A DNA stretch of 64,000 bases from Rathayibacter oskolensis (GTDB lineage: Bacteria; Actinomycetota; Actinomycetes; Actinomycetales; Microbacteriaceae), in contig NZ_FXBM01000003.1 of NCBI RefSeq assembly GCF_900177245.1, positions 1-64,000 of the forward strand, written 5' to 3'. Position numbers and translations under genes: made by a program. Below, in pieces: positions 34,870 through 43,420 of the stretch (its first letter is position 1; every line of letters begins with the position of its first letter). The notes beneath the pieces are model-generated. The model saw only the letters and a program-made list of their open reading frames with translations. It searched no databases and was not told the DNA's origin.

Positions 34870-35469
34870 TCAGCGGCGCACGGCGATCAGCTCGCCGTGC
34901 ACCCTCGGGCCGGGGTCACTGCGCCGAGCGAGGTGGACGACGTCGAAGCCGGCGCGCTCGACACTCGCGCGGAGCGAGTCGAGCGGATGGAACCACGCCG
35001 TCGTCACCGCGTGGTCGAAGGGCTCCACCGACGGTCCCTCGACGAATCCGAGCAGCAGCGACCCGCCCGATCGCAGGGCTCGGGCGAACTCGGCGAGCGC
35101 GGTCGGCAGCTCGTCGGGAGGCAGGTGGATCACCGAGTACCAGGCCAGGATCCCGCCGAGGGAGGCGTCGTCGACGCCCAGGTCCGTCAGCGTGCCGACG
35201 CGGAAGGCGACCTCCGGGAACGCGCTCCGCGCACCCGCGATGAACGCCGGGACGAGATCGACCCCGGAGGCGTCGATCTCCCGCTCGCGGAGGAACGCGG
35301 TCCAGTGGCCCGGTCCGCAGCCCGCGTCGATCACGGCGCCCTCGAGCTCTGCGGCCCAGGAGGCGATCAGAGCGCGGTCGCGGTCGTCGGCCGCCTCGAC
35401 GGTGCCGAGCAGAGCGCGGTACTCCTCGGCCCTCGCCGTGTAGGCCCGCCGCACCCGCTCGTCCGTCAT
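34870..35469 (-). CDS. Class I SAM-dependent methyltransferase
   Basis: 199 residues. SAM motif I VIDAGCGPGHWTAFLRE, motif II SGVDLVPAFIAGAR, post-motif ILAWYSVIHLPPDELPTAL and RALRSGGSLLLGFVEG. Substrate unknown. Downstream of, and 31 bases from, the small HTH gene on the same strand. Confidence 0.88.
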   Translation of the reverse strand: MTDERVRRAYTARAEEYRALLGTVEAADDRDRALIASWAAELEGAVIDAGCGPGHWTAFLREREIDASGVDLVPAFIAGARSAFPEVAFRVGTLTDLGVDDASLGGILAWYSVIHLPPDELPTALAEFARALRSGGSLLLGFVEGPSVEPFDHAVTTAWFHPLDSLRASVERAGFDVVHLARRSDPGPRVHGELIAVRR

Positions 35470-35500
35470 GCCCCGAGCGTACGAGCCGCGCCTCGGGGAT

Positions 35501-35935
35501 TCAGGCGGCCGATCGCGTCGTTCGCGCCCGACCGGCGAGCAGCGCCTCGAATCCGGAGCGGTGGCGGTAGCGGAGGAAGGCGCGGTCCATCTCGTCGGTC
35601 GAGTGGAAGCCGACAGCCTCGGCCGTGCGCGCCATCACGAGAGCGGGCGGGAGGGTGCGCGGCTGCTCGTGGAGGAGGCGCTCGGCGGCCTCGACTCGGA
35701 TGCGCGCGAGGGAGGCGCGGAGCGTGCTGTGCCGGCGCAGCCAGTGGCTCGTGCGCACCGCGACCGTGGGCACGCCGATGACCCGCGCGAGGACGCGGGC
35801 GTCGAGTCCGGGGAGGGTGTGCAGATGGAGGAGCGAGCGGTCGATCCGCTCGGCCAGGTCGGGTGTCTGCTGGAGCGCTTCCGGTGTCTGCCGGAGCGCG
35901 TCTGGTGTCTGCTGGAGCACGGGGATCCTCGTCAT
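35501..35935 (-). CDS. Small AraC-type helix-turn-helix protein
   Basis: 144 residues. A repeat-rich N-terminus (LQQTPDALRQTPEALQQ) precedes a divergent two-helix-turn-helix AraC-like unit (DLAERIDRSLLHLHTLPGLDARVLARVIGV and LARIRVEAAERLLHEQ ... VMARTAEAVGFHSTDEMDRAFLRYRHRSGFEALL). The effector domain of classical AraC proteins is absent. It probably binds DNA, with an unknown target. It starts 4 bases after a possible 53-codon ORF. Confidence 0.65.
   Translation of the reverse strand: MTRIPVLQQTPDALRQTPEALQQTPDLAERIDRSLLHLHTLPGLDARVLARVIGVPTVAVRTSHWLRRHSTLRASLARIRVEAAERLLHEQPRTLPPALVMARTAEAVGFHSTDEMDRAFLRYRHRSGFEALLAGRARTTRSAA
35855..35917 (-). repeat. 21-bp tandem repeat, three copies
   Basis: Encodes LQQTPDA, LRQTPEA and LQQTPDL (residues 7-27 of the small HTH protein). 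The copies differ by a few bases, so the duplication is not very recent. Copy number changes would keep the frame. Confidence 0.8.
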
Positions 35936-36291
35936 GTCTCACTCGCCTTCGAGTCGTGTTCTCACCGCCGGTCGGGATGGCGCGGCGGCATCGACCTCGG
36001 AGTCCGCTCCGGCGTGGGGGCGTCGGATCCCGACCGAGGGGACGAGCGGACCGGGTGAGCGCTGGTCGAGGTCGGGAAGACGGAACTGAGGTTCTGTCAT
36101 CTTCGCCGCTCGCGGCCGGAGGGAGGCGTGCTGGCACGACATTCGCTCACCGGTGACGCGTCCCGTCCGGTCCGCGCGGACCCGCGCCTCGGCGCTCCGG
36201 CTTCGCGCCGAGACGGCCGCCGCGATCCGCCGACCGCCCATCATCGAGGTGCCGCCGCTCCCCCCGCCAGGCGACCCGAAGGAGTACCCCC
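35936..36291. other. 356-base region before membrane protein gene
   Basis: Divergent region between the small HTH gene (-) and the membrane protein gene (+). It holds only the possible 53-codon ORF at 35939-36100. A GAAGGAG ribosome site for the plus-strand gene lies at its right end. Confidence 0.6.
35939..36100 (-). CDS. Possible 53-residue protein
   Basis: MTEPQFRLPDLDQRSPGPLV then a Pro/Ala/Arg-rich tail ending RTRLEGE. ATG at 36100, stop at 35939, 4 bases before the small HTH start, which suggests coupling. The ribosome site is poor (GCGAAG). No family recognised; it may not be a gene. Confidence 0.35.
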   Translation of the reverse strand: MTEPQFRLPDLDQRSPGPLVPSVGIRRPHAGADSEVDAAAPSRPAVRTRLEGE

Positions 36292-36864
36292 ATGCCCCCC
36301 GAAGCGCAGGAGGCGGTCCTCCCCGTCACCGCTCTCGTCTTCCCCCTGCTGGTCGGACTGGTGCTGACGGCAGGAGGCGCTGCGGCCCTCCTGGCCCGCG
36401 AGCCGGTGTCCGCCGAGGGGCCGCACGACCCGATCCGGGAGCTCCTCCCGTGGCTGCGCATCGGGACGGGCGTCGCCCTCCTCCTCTCCGTCGGCACCGC
36501 CTTCGCGATCGCGGCGATCCTCGCCGTCGTCCTGTGCTCCGACGGGCTGCGCAGCGCGCTCGAGTCGTTCAGTCGGGCGGCCGCTCCCGCGCCGACGGAG
36601 TCGATCAGGGTGGCGGGCGCCTCGGCGCTGCTCACCTTCGCCGTGATCGGGGCGCTGGAGGGCCTCCTCGGATTCGACGGCATCGCCTCGCACCTCGCTC
36701 GCTTCGACCTCCGCGATCTGAGCTGGGCCGCCGCCCTCGTGAGCGTTCTCACGATCACGATACTGCTGCAGGCCGGCGCTTCCGAGCCGTCGGCCACGCG
36801 GACGCGACGGGACCGATCGGTGCCCGAGCCGGCCGATCCGCTGGGTGCGCGGAGGACCTGGTGA
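36292..36864 (+). CDS. Multi-pass membrane protein
   Basis: 190 residues with about four membrane helices (10-34, 55-85, 104-122, 143-160) and a charged C-terminal tail (ATRTRRDRSVPEPADP). GAAGGAG before the ATG. No recognisable family. Its stop overlaps the next gene's GTG (GTGA), so the two are coupled. Confidence 0.75.
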   Translation: MPPEAQEAVLPVTALVFPLLVGLVLTAGGAAALLAREPVSAEGPHDPIRELLPWLRIGTGVALLLSVGTAFAIAAILAVVLCSDGLRSALESFSRAAAPAPTESIRVAGASALLTFAVIGALEGLLGFDGIASHLARFDLRDLSWAAALVSVLTITILLQAGASEPSATRTRRDRSVPEPADPLGARRTW

Positions 36865-37346
36865 GGGGACGCCGCGGAGCCCCGCACCGGGACGCGCACC
36901 TCGTGGGAACGCTCCTCACCCTCGACGTCACCGCCTCGCGCCTGCGGGTCCGGCACCTCGTCGTCCCGGATGCCGTGGTCCTCACGTTCTGGATGCAGTT
37001 CCGCAACGAATCCGCCCATGCGCTCCGCGACGTGCGCCTGCTCCAGTGCGCCTTCACGAGCGACGGAGGGGACCCGCTGGACTACGACGAACCGCCGGTG
37101 ACGGTCGTCGGCCGCGCCGGAAGGGTCGACCGCGGCGCGGGGTTCGTGACCGTCGGGCGGTACACCGCGACCGGGCTCGACGCTCCCCGCAGGATCAGCA
37201 ACGACGTCGAGGTCCGCGGGGGCGCGGCCGACGGGCTCCGCTTCAGCGACCGCACGACTCTGCAGGTGGTGATCGGCGCCGACGCCGCCGAGACTCCCGC
37301 CGGGGGCTGGAGCGACGACTGCGACCCTCGCTTCTGCGCCCAATAA
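36861..37346 (+). CDS. Conserved-looking hypothetical protein
   Basis: 161 residues from the GTG at 36861, with GGAGG 6 bases upstream. The body (LVGTLLTLDVTASRLRVRHLVVPDAVVLTFWMQFRNESAHALRDVRLLQ) reads as a beta-sandwich like surface-exposed domains, but no signal peptide is present. It ends DCDPRFCAQ. I do not recognise it. Coupled to the upstream membrane protein. Confidence 0.7.
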   Translation: MRGRRGAPHRDAHLVGTLLTLDVTASRLRVRHLVVPDAVVLTFWMQFRNESAHALRDVRLLQCAFTSDGGDPLDYDEPPVTVVGRAGRVDRGAGFVTVGRYTATGLDAPRRISNDVEVRGGAADGLRFSDRTTLQVVIGADAAETPAGGWSDDCDPRFCAQ

Positions 37347-37436
37347 GGGTGAATTGCAGCCCGAGGACGCGAGAATCCGTCACCCTGGGCCTGTTCTGCC
37401 TCCCGAAGGGCCGAACGAGGGAGTGAGGAGACCGTG

Positions 37437-38375
37437 ATGATCATCGCAGCAGGCGTCCGTCCGACGATCGAGCGAGGGGTGTCGCGACGCGACGCCGCCG
37501 CAGGGGCATGGCTGGCCGGGAGCGGCGTCGACGTCCGACCGTCGGGTCCGTTCCGGGTCGTCGCCGACCAGCTCCGCGGAGACGACTTCGAGGCGACCCG
37601 CCTCTGGCACTCGGCCGCTCGGCTCCGCCGGAGCCCGCGGTCCGGCCCGGGCATCCGCCTGCTGATCCCGCTCGAGGGAGGGCTGGTCGTGCAGCCCGAC
37701 GACCCCTCGGCACCCGAGGTGACGCTGGGGCCGGGCGAGATCGCCTTCCTCCGCTGCGCCGCCGGATTCACGCTGGTCACCGACGGCCCGAGCGCCCGGA
37801 TCGAGATCATGCTCGGCCGCCCCCTGCTGGGGCTCGGCGGCTCGAACGCACCGGGCGCGCTGGTCACGGCGGCGGACACGGCGACCCGCGGCATCCTCCT
37901 GTCGACCGTCAACGCGACCTTCGGCTCGACGCTCGACGCCGACTCCGCCGCCTTCCCGCTGGTCAGGGCGGCCGTCGAGCAGCTGGCGAGCGCCGTCCTG
38001 GCGACCTCGCTCCCCGGCGAGACGAGCGAGACCGTCTTCACGCGCGCGCTCGCACTGATCGCGGCGATGTCCGCCGACCCTCGTCTCTCGGTGCAGGAGC
38101 TCTGCGAGCGGCTCGGCGTGCCGAAGCGCACGCTGCAGCGGGTCTTCGCGAAGAACGGCACGACGGTCTTCGACGAGATCAGGCGCGCCAGGCTGACCAC
38201 CGCCCGCGCCCTGCTCGGCGGGAGGGATATCCCTCCCGCACCCGAGCACGCGCTCAGCGGCTACGTGCGGTCGCAGCGCCTGCAGCGCGACCTCCGCCAT
38301 CTCGAGCCGTCGCAGGGCGGTTCGAGCCGGGGTGCCGAGCACTCTCCCTCCGCGGTGCGCTCTCAGGCCGGGTAG
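37437..38375 (+). CDS. AraC-family transcriptional regulator
   Basis: 312 residues from the ATG at 37437 (GGAG 6 bases upstream; a GTG at 37434 is also possible). N-terminal AraC-binding-like cupin region (about 45-200: LLIPLEGGLVVQPDD... LGPGEIAFLRCAAG), then HTH 1 (LSVQELCERLGVPKRTLQRVFAKNGTTVFDEIRRARLTTARALL). The second HTH (HALSGYVRSQRLQRDLRHL) is short and divergent. The last 13 bases overlap the convergent DUF1266 gene. Confidence 0.82.
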   Translation: MIIAAGVRPTIERGVSRRDAAAGAWLAGSGVDVRPSGPFRVVADQLRGDDFEATRLWHSAARLRRSPRSGPGIRLLIPLEGGLVVQPDDPSAPEVTLGPGEIAFLRCAAGFTLVTDGPSARIEIMLGRPLLGLGGSNAPGALVTAADTATRGILLSTVNATFGSTLDADSAAFPLVRAAVEQLASAVLATSLPGETSETVFTRALALIAAMSADPRLSVQELCERLGVPKRTLQRVFAKNGTTVFDEIRRARLTTARALLGGRDIPPAPEHALSGYVRSQRLQRDLRHLEPSQGGSSRGAEHSPSAVRSQAG

Positions 38376-39376
38376 GGCAGCGACGCGGCGGGCCAGCTCG
38401 AGGCGGCGAGCTCGGCACGGAGTCGGTGGTGGTGCTGCACCGCGCCGAGCGAGTCGGTGCGGAACGCGATGGCGATCGCCGCGTCGCGCCAGTACCCGTC
38501 CCAGCTCGCGTACCGGGCGAGCACCCGGTCGCCGATGGCCGCGACGAGCTGCCAGGCGCGCTCCGCAGAGAGGTAGCCGGCGACGTAGGCGTAGCGGATC
38601 GCGCCGATGGTGCGCTCGGCGTCTCCGGCCAGCAGCAGCGTCGGCGGACCACCGTCGAGCGCCTGCGAGAGCTCCAGGAGGTGGAACTCGCTGCAGCCGG
38701 TAAGCGCGGCGACCCGCGAGCGCATCCGGTCCCCCTCCTCCGACGCCGAGACCTCGGCGAAGCGCGCCGACAGGGGGCCTCCCGCCAGGGCGTCGGCGAC
38801 GAGGAGCTCGAGGTCGTCCGGCGAGGCGATGCGGAAGTCGCGGTCGAGCGCCACGCGCTGCTCGCTCAGGAGCGGCAGCGGGAGCTGCTCCCACGGCGAT
38901 CCCTTCGCACCGTCGGCGAAGCGGGTGCGGAGGTCCGGCGGGAGCTCCGCCCAGGTCGGCTGGAAGGCGAGGGAGGAGTTCCAGCCGCCGAACGAGAAGT
39001 CGCTCACCGCGTCGAGCGCGAGGAGCTGCTGCTGCCGGAGCGTCGGCTCCGGTGTCGCCGCCGCCGCGCGGTAGGCGAGCTGCTCGCGGCGGGGCGCACG
39101 AGCGTCCCACAGCTGGAAGACGATCGCGGCGGCTGCGAGACCGACGGCGAGTGCGAAGGCGAAGGCGACGAGCGGGAGAGCCGTGTTCCCCTCCGCCCAC
39201 GAGAGCCCGACGGCGAAGCCGACCAGCCCGATCGGCGCTGCGACCGCCGTCAGGATCAGTGCCCGCTTCGCGATCGCTCCACCGGGAGCCCGCCGCCGGG
39301 CGTCGGCGATGCGGGCGTAGCGCAGTCGCGCCCGCACGGGGAACTCGACGTCTCCGGGGTGATTCTGCAGCGGCAC
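38363..39376 (-). CDS. DUF1266 membrane-anchored protein
   Basis: 337 residues from the GTG at 39376. Two membrane helices (about 37-56 and 64-90) lie near the N-terminus, then a soluble domain ending ASWDGYWRDAAIAIAFRTDSL, the DUF1266 hallmark with its Trp/Tyr-rich WDxYWRD motif. The domain is sometimes linked to immunity or stress loci, but nothing here supports that. Function unknown. Confidence 0.8.
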   Translation of the reverse strand: MPLQNHPGDVEFPVRARLRYARIADARRRAPGGAIAKRALILTAVAAPIGLVGFAVGLSWAEGNTALPLVAFAFALAVGLAAAAIVFQLWDARAPRREQLAYRAAAATPEPTLRQQQLLALDAVSDFSFGGWNSSLAFQPTWAELPPDLRTRFADGAKGSPWEQLPLPLLSEQRVALDRDFRIASPDDLELLVADALAGGPLSARFAEVSASEEGDRMRSRVAALTGCSEFHLLELSQALDGGPPTLLLAGDAERTIGAIRYAYVAGYLSAERAWQLVAAIGDRVLARYASWDGYWRDAAIAIAFRTDSLGAVQHHHRLRAELAASSWPAASLPYPA

Positions 39377-39448
39377 GTTCGGCAGCCTAGACGGGCGGCG
39401 CGCCGGAGCCCGAGGCGGATGTCGCCCGTCTGTGCTTGCCTGGGGGGC

Positions 39449-39910
39449 ATGAGACTCGCCGAAGCACTGCTCGAGCGGGCCGATCTGCAGAAGCGGATCG
39501 AGGCCCTCCAGTCCCGGATCGTCGCGAACGCGTCGTACCAGGAGGGCGAGGAGCCGGCGGAGGATCCGGCGGAGCTGCTCGCCGAGTGCATCCGGGCGCT
39601 CTCCGCCCTCGAGCGGCTCGTCACCGCGATCAACCTCACCAACACCTCCGCGACCACCCCCGACGGTGCCGTCCTGACGGCCGCGCTCGCGCGGAGGGAG
39701 TCGCTGCGCAGCCGGCACGGCATCCTGGTGCGCGCGGCCGACGCGGCCTCGGGCGAGCGCGGCTACCGCCAGATGCGGAGCGAGCTGCGCCGCCTCTCGG
39801 CGCTGCCCGTCACGGAGCTGCGAGCACAGGCCGATGCCGTCGCCCGCGAGCTGCGCGACCTCGACGGGGCGATCCAGCGCACCAACTGGGAGGTCGAGCT
39901 GCAGGAGTAG
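39449..39910 (+). CDS. DIP1984-family protein
   Basis: 153 residues, all-helical: MRLAEALLERADLQKRIEALQSRIVANASYQEGEEPAEDP, INLTNTSATTPDGAVLTAALARRESLRSRH, AIQRTNWEVEL. These blocks are the DIP1984/septicolysin-like family signature. The role is unknown, and a toxin function is not established. ATG at 39449. Confidence 0.85.
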   Translation: MRLAEALLERADLQKRIEALQSRIVANASYQEGEEPAEDPAELLAECIRALSALERLVTAINLTNTSATTPDGAVLTAALARRESLRSRHGILVRAADAASGERGYRQMRSELRRLSALPVTELRAQADAVARELRDLDGAIQRTNWEVELQE

Positions 39911-40141
39911 ACGACGCGCGGTGAGTCGGTAGACGACTCGGAGCGAGCACACGCCGACGGGTCGGCGGTCAATCCGGCCCTCTGTCACGCGGTGGGCAGC
40001 GTACCGGCTCCGGCCATCACTCACAGCCCAGCACCGACGACCGGTGACCGTGCAGACAGGACCCTTCATCACCACGTGCTGGCCGAGTCGCCGAGGGCGG
40101 GTTCGGGGACCTCACCGCGCCGGGCGAGGGCAGGCTGCGCT

Positions 40142-40191
40142 GTGCCTCGGACGAGCGTGCGCAGCAGTGCCTCAGACGAGCGTGCGCAGCT
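40142..40191. repeat. 25-bp tandem duplication at the hydrolase 3' end
   Basis: GTGCCTCGGACGAGCG... (40142-40166) is repeated with two changes at 40167-40191. The second copy contains the last codons and stop of the hydrolase; the first lies just beyond the stop. The rest of the gap 39911-40171 holds nothing I recognise. Confidence 0.8.
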
Positions 40192-41095
40192 GGGCGGCGA
40201 AGAAGGCGAGCGATCGGTCGACCTCGGGGAGCGCGGGCGTGCGGTTGAGGTGGCCGTGGGGCATGCCGTGCGCGAGGTAGCCGGTCACGGCGGCACCCGC
40301 CTCCGCGAGCTGACGGAGCAGGAGCTCGGCCGAGCCGCGCAGCTCGTCGAACTCGGCGACCATCACGCTCGTCGGCGGCAGCCCTCCGAGCGGCGCGGCG
40401 CCCGGGAGGGCGTGCGGCGGCAGGTCGGAGAGGCGGCCCACGTAGGTGCGCACCATCGCCTCGATGCTCGCCGGCGGGAAGCGGAGGATCGCGGGCAGCG
40501 TCATCAGCTCGCGGGCGACGGCGTCGTCGACCGACGGGTTGGGGAAGTGCACGAACGGGTAGGCGAGCAGCAGGTGGTCGGGGAGCTGCAGACCGGCGTC
40601 GCGCACGCGGAGGGCCGCTGCGAGGGCCAGCGCCGCTCCCGCGCTCGCCCCGCCGAGGGCGACCGGAGTGGCGGACGGCGTCTGCTCGCGCAGGTGCAGC
40701 CACGCGGCGTGGACGTCGTCGAGCGGGACCGGGAACGTCACCTCGCCGTCGGCGAGCCGGTAGTCGACGCTGACCACACGGCACTCCGCCCGCGCGGCGA
40801 GCTCGGCGGCGACCACGTGCGACTCGGGCATGTCGATGCTGCCGGCCTGGAATCCTCCGCCGTGGACCCACAGCAGCGCACGGCCCGGCTCGACCGCCGG
40901 CTCGTAGACGCGCAGCGGGATCGCGCCGTGCGGTCCGTCGACCCGGGCGTCGGAGACCGCGACGCCCTCGGGGAGCGACCAGGGGCCCGGGTCCTGCTCG
41001 AACGCGACGAGACGGGCGGCCTGCTCGGGATCGAGCGGGTAGGCGAGCCCCTCGAGGTACGGCAGCCGCTCGGCGAGGTACGGATCGAGCGGCAT
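40172..41095 (-). CDS. Alpha/beta hydrolase-fold esterase (HSL family)
   Basis: 307 residues. Oxyanion-hole motif HGGGFQAGS, nucleophile elbow GGASAGAAL (Ser in GxSxG), Asp in MVAEFDELRGSAELLL and His in AHGMPHGHL. This is the hormone-sensitive-lipase-like/acetyl esterase family. ATG at 41095. Probably a cytoplasmic carboxylesterase; substrate unknown. Confidence 0.9.
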   Translation of the reverse strand: MPLDPYLAERLPYLEGLAYPLDPEQAARLVAFEQDPGPWSLPEGVAVSDARVDGPHGAIPLRVYEPAVEPGRALLWVHGGGFQAGSIDMPESHVVAAELAARAECRVVSVDYRLADGEVTFPVPLDDVHAAWLHLREQTPSATPVALGGASAGAALALAAALRVRDAGLQLPDHLLLAYPFVHFPNPSVDDAVARELMTLPAILRFPPASIEAMVRTYVGRLSDLPPHALPGAAPLGGLPPTSVMVAEFDELRGSAELLLRQLAEAGAAVTGYLAHGMPHGHLNRTPALPEVDRSLAFFAAQLRTLV

Positions 41096-41214
41096 GGTCG
41101 CCTCCAGGCGGATCGGGTCGGCGACCACGCTACCGGGGGCGGCTCTGGCCGCGGATCGCTGGAAGGGACAGCGCGGCGACCGGGCGGGGAGGCCGACGCG
41201 CACGGGGAGGTGCG

Positions 41215-41838
41215 TCAGCGCGCCCGACGCTGCAGGAGGATCGCGCCGTCGAGGAGGGGCGCCTCGTGGCCGTCGGGACCGGCCGCGATCCGCTCGCGCG
41301 TCTCGACGACGAGCTCCGACCACTCCGCCGGGTCGAGTGCGAGCTCGGTGAGCTCCTCGCCCGGCGCGGGGAGCTCGTGCTCCAGGTGGCCCGCGTGGCC
41401 CGACCACGGCGGCGGGGCCGCGTGCGACACGATCGCGAGGTGGCCGCCGACGGCGACGAGCTCGGAGGCGCGGCGCAGGATCCCGATCCTCGGCAGCTCG
41501 ACCATCGAGTGCAGGAACGAGGCCGTGACCAGGTCGAACACTCCCTCCACCTGCCACTCCCGCGAGAGGTCGGCCTGGCGGAAGTCGACGGTGAGACCCC
41601 GCTCCCCGGCGGCGTCGCGGGCGCGGGCGAGGGCCGTCTCGGAGAGGTCGAGACCCGTGACGGTCCAGCCCAGGGAGGCGAGCCACAGGGCGTCGCCGCC
41701 CTCGCCCGACCCGAGGTCGAGGGCGCGGGCCGGGGGCAGGGCGCCGACGAGGTCGACGAGGGTGGAGTTCGGCCTGCCCGACCAGATGCGGGAGGAGTCG
41801 GCGTACCGCGCCTCCCAGTGCTCACGTGCCGTCGACAT
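41215..41838 (-). CDS. Class I SAM-dependent methyltransferase
   Basis: 207 residues. HWEARYADSSRIWSGRPNSTLVDLV is the start typical of tellurite-resistance/thiopurine-like small methyltransferases, then motif I ALDLGSGEGGDALWLASLGW, motif II VTGLDLSETALARA, and FDLVTASFLHSMVELPR. GAGGAGG 4-10 bases before the ATG at 41838. Substrate unknown. Confidence 0.88.
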   Translation of the reverse strand: MSTAREHWEARYADSSRIWSGRPNSTLVDLVGALPPARALDLGSGEGGDALWLASLGWTVTGLDLSETALARARDAAGERGLTVDFRQADLSREWQVEGVFDLVTASFLHSMVELPRIGILRRASELVAVGGHLAIVSHAAPPPWSGHAGHLEHELPAPGEELTELALDPAEWSELVVETRERIAAGPDGHEAPLLDGAILLQRRAR

Positions 41839-41917
41839 GGTGCCTCCTCGGGGTCGGGTCGAGGATGCCGGACGGCGGCGGCGGCGGCCAGCGGATGTGC
41901 CGATACGGCACGGAGCC

Positions 41918-41954
41918 GGGTCTCGCTGCGCCGCCGCGCGGCCACTCGACCGGC
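41918..41954. repeat. 37-bp dispersed repeat, copy 1
   Basis: GGGTCTCG-x-TGCGCCGC core with a GCGGC inverted partner and a CTCGACC tail. Copy 2 is at 58952-58988 (about 85 % identical by eye). It lies in the divergent region between the methyltransferase and the VOC gene. Confidence 0.65.
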
Positions 41955-42025
41955 ACCGCTCCTCCGTCTCCGCCGAGGCGGGAAGGCCTACCGCGGCACG
42001 GCGCGGGCGGTCTAGCGTCGGAGGC

Positions 42026-42376
42026 ATGGGACTCCGACTCGAAGAGATCATCGTCGACTGCACCGACTTCCGCGCGATCGGCCACTGGTGGCAGGAGGCG
42101 CTCGGCTGGGACGTGGTCGACGAGGACGACGAGGGGATCGAGCTGCTCGCTCCGTCGGGGCGCGGTCCGAGCCTGCTGTTCCTGGACGTGCCCGAGCGGA
42201 AGACACTGAAGAACCGCCTCCACCTCGACTTCGTGCCCGACGATCAGGACGCGGAAGTGACGCGGCTGGTCGGGCTCGGCGCGACGCGCATCGACGTCGG
42301 GCAGGGCGACCAGTCGTGGGTGGTGCTGGCCGACCCCGAGGGGAACGAGTTCTGCATCCTCTCGGCGCGCGACTGA
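42026..42376 (+). CDS. VOC/glyoxalase-like protein
   Basis: 116 residues. MGLRLEEIIVDCTDFRAIGHWWQEALGWDVVDED and NRLHLDFVPDDQDAEVTRLVGLGATRIDV then WVVLADPEGNEFCIL, the Glyoxalase_6-like subfamily common in actinobacteria. GGAGG directly before the ATG region. Reaction unknown. Confidence 0.85.
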   Translation: MGLRLEEIIVDCTDFRAIGHWWQEALGWDVVDEDDEGIELLAPSGRGPSLLFLDVPERKTLKNRLHLDFVPDDQDAEVTRLVGLGATRIDVGQGDQSWVVLADPEGNEFCILSARD

Positions 42377-42423
42377 CCGGTTCTCCGAGGAACGCGTGAG
42401 AGGCGTCTGAGCGAATCGAGGGT

Positions 42424-42437
42424 AGAACGCGCGTTCT
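42424..42437. promoter_or_regulatory. LexA-like (SOS box) palindrome
   Basis: AGAACGCGCGTTCT, a perfect 14-base palindrome of the GAAC-N4-GTTC form used by Gram-positive LexA. A possible -10, TACGAT, follows at about 42448, so bound repressor would cover the -35 region. It lies 74 bases before the sigma-like gene. Confidence 0.4.
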
Positions 42438-42511
42438 CCGCGCCCTACGATCGGCTGCGCGCCTGTGGACCGGCGCACCGATCGAGGAGTGACCGTGAAC
42501 GCAGGCGAACC

Positions 42512-43051
42512 GTGAACGCCGACGAGAGGCCCGTCGCCGCTGTCGGCGTGACCCAGGCGCAGCAGCAGCGCGAGCTGCTGGCCGGGCGGCTCCTGGCCGC
42601 CCGGGTCCTGGCCGCGCGGGGCCCCGGGCTGTTCGCCTACGCCTACCGGCTCACGCTCTCGGAGGCGGCGGCCGGCGACGCTCTCCGCCGCGCCGCGGTG
42701 ACCCTCCGGAGCGGATCGCCGAAGGTGGTCGACGAGCAGACCGCGCTCGATCTCGCGCGCACCGAGATCGGCAGGCTCAGCGTCGGCCGACCGGAGTCGG
42801 GAGCGACGGCTCCGACCACTCCCGCCGTCCCGGCGCTCCGCGAGGAGGACCTGCTGCGCTCGGGGTTCCACCGCCGCCTTCACGCCCTGCCGACGCTCGA
42901 GCGGCAGTGCTGGCTGCTGCGGCACACCGGCGGCCACGACGTCGAGGCGATCGCCGGGTTCCTCCGGGTGGCACCCGAGCAGGTGCGCTCGGCCCTCGCC
43001 TACGCCGCGTCGGCGCTGGTCGAGGGCGAGCTGGCGGAGGGGGCGGAGTAG
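42512..43051 (+). CDS. Sigma-70 region 4-like protein
   Basis: 179 residues. The N-terminal part (GPGLFAYAYRLTLSEAAAGDALRRAAVTLRS) recalls region 2 of ECF sigma factors but lacks a convincing -10 binding motif. The C-terminal part (FHRRLHALPTLERQCWLLRHTGGHDVEAIAGFLRVAPEQVRSALAYAASALVEGEL) fits the region 4 helix-turn-helix. It could be a divergent ECF sigma factor or a degenerate regulator. GTG start at 42512. No anti-sigma gene follows. Confidence 0.55.
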   Translation: MNADERPVAAVGVTQAQQQRELLAGRLLAARVLAARGPGLFAYAYRLTLSEAAAGDALRRAAVTLRSGSPKVVDEQTALDLARTEIGRLSVGRPESGATAPTTPAVPALREEDLLRSGFHRRLHALPTLERQCWLLRHTGGHDVEAIAGFLRVAPEQVRSALAYAASALVEGELAEGAE

Positions 43052-43156
43052 CCGGCGGCCTGCGGAGAATGAGCCCGAGGGGCGCCGGGTCGAGCCGGCG
43101 GCACCCCTCAGGCGTCTGATACCCGCACGCGCCTCGGCGCTCACGGGAAGTCGAGA

Positions 43157-43420
43157 TCAGTCGAGGTACTCGATGTCGTCCCACGGCTCGTGGAGATCAC
43201 CGTTGTCGCGATCGTCATCATCCACCTCGACCTCTTCGAAGATCACCGGGACTCCGGGCGAGACCACGACGCTCACCTGCCGGTTGCCGACGACGACGAA
43301 CTCGACGAGACCGCCTCCGGACTGCGCGGCGCCGGTCGTCGACTCCTTCAGAGCGGCGATGTCGGTGCCCTGGGAGAGGCCGTAGGTCCTGCCCTCGATG
43401 GTCACGGTGGTGCGCATCAT
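43157..43420 (-). CDS. 87-residue hypothetical protein with acidic tail
   Basis: Beta-rich N-terminus (MMRTTVTIEGRTYGLSQGTDIAALKESTTGAA) and a strongly acidic C-terminus (EEVEVDDDDRDNGDLHEPWDDIEYLD). GGAG lies before the ATG. I do not recognise the family. Single gene between the sigma-like gene (convergent) and a 250-base non-coding stretch. Confidence 0.7.
   Translation of the reverse strand: MMRTTVTIEGRTYGLSQGTDIAALKESTTGAAQSGGGLVEFVVVGNRQVSVVVSPGVPVIFEEVEVDDDDRDNGDLHEPWDDIEYLD

Noticed and set aside
39449..39910. Calling the DIP1984-family gene a pore-forming toxin (septicolysin)
   Set aside because: The name comes from weak database similarity; the protein is short, helical, without signal peptide or membrane segment.
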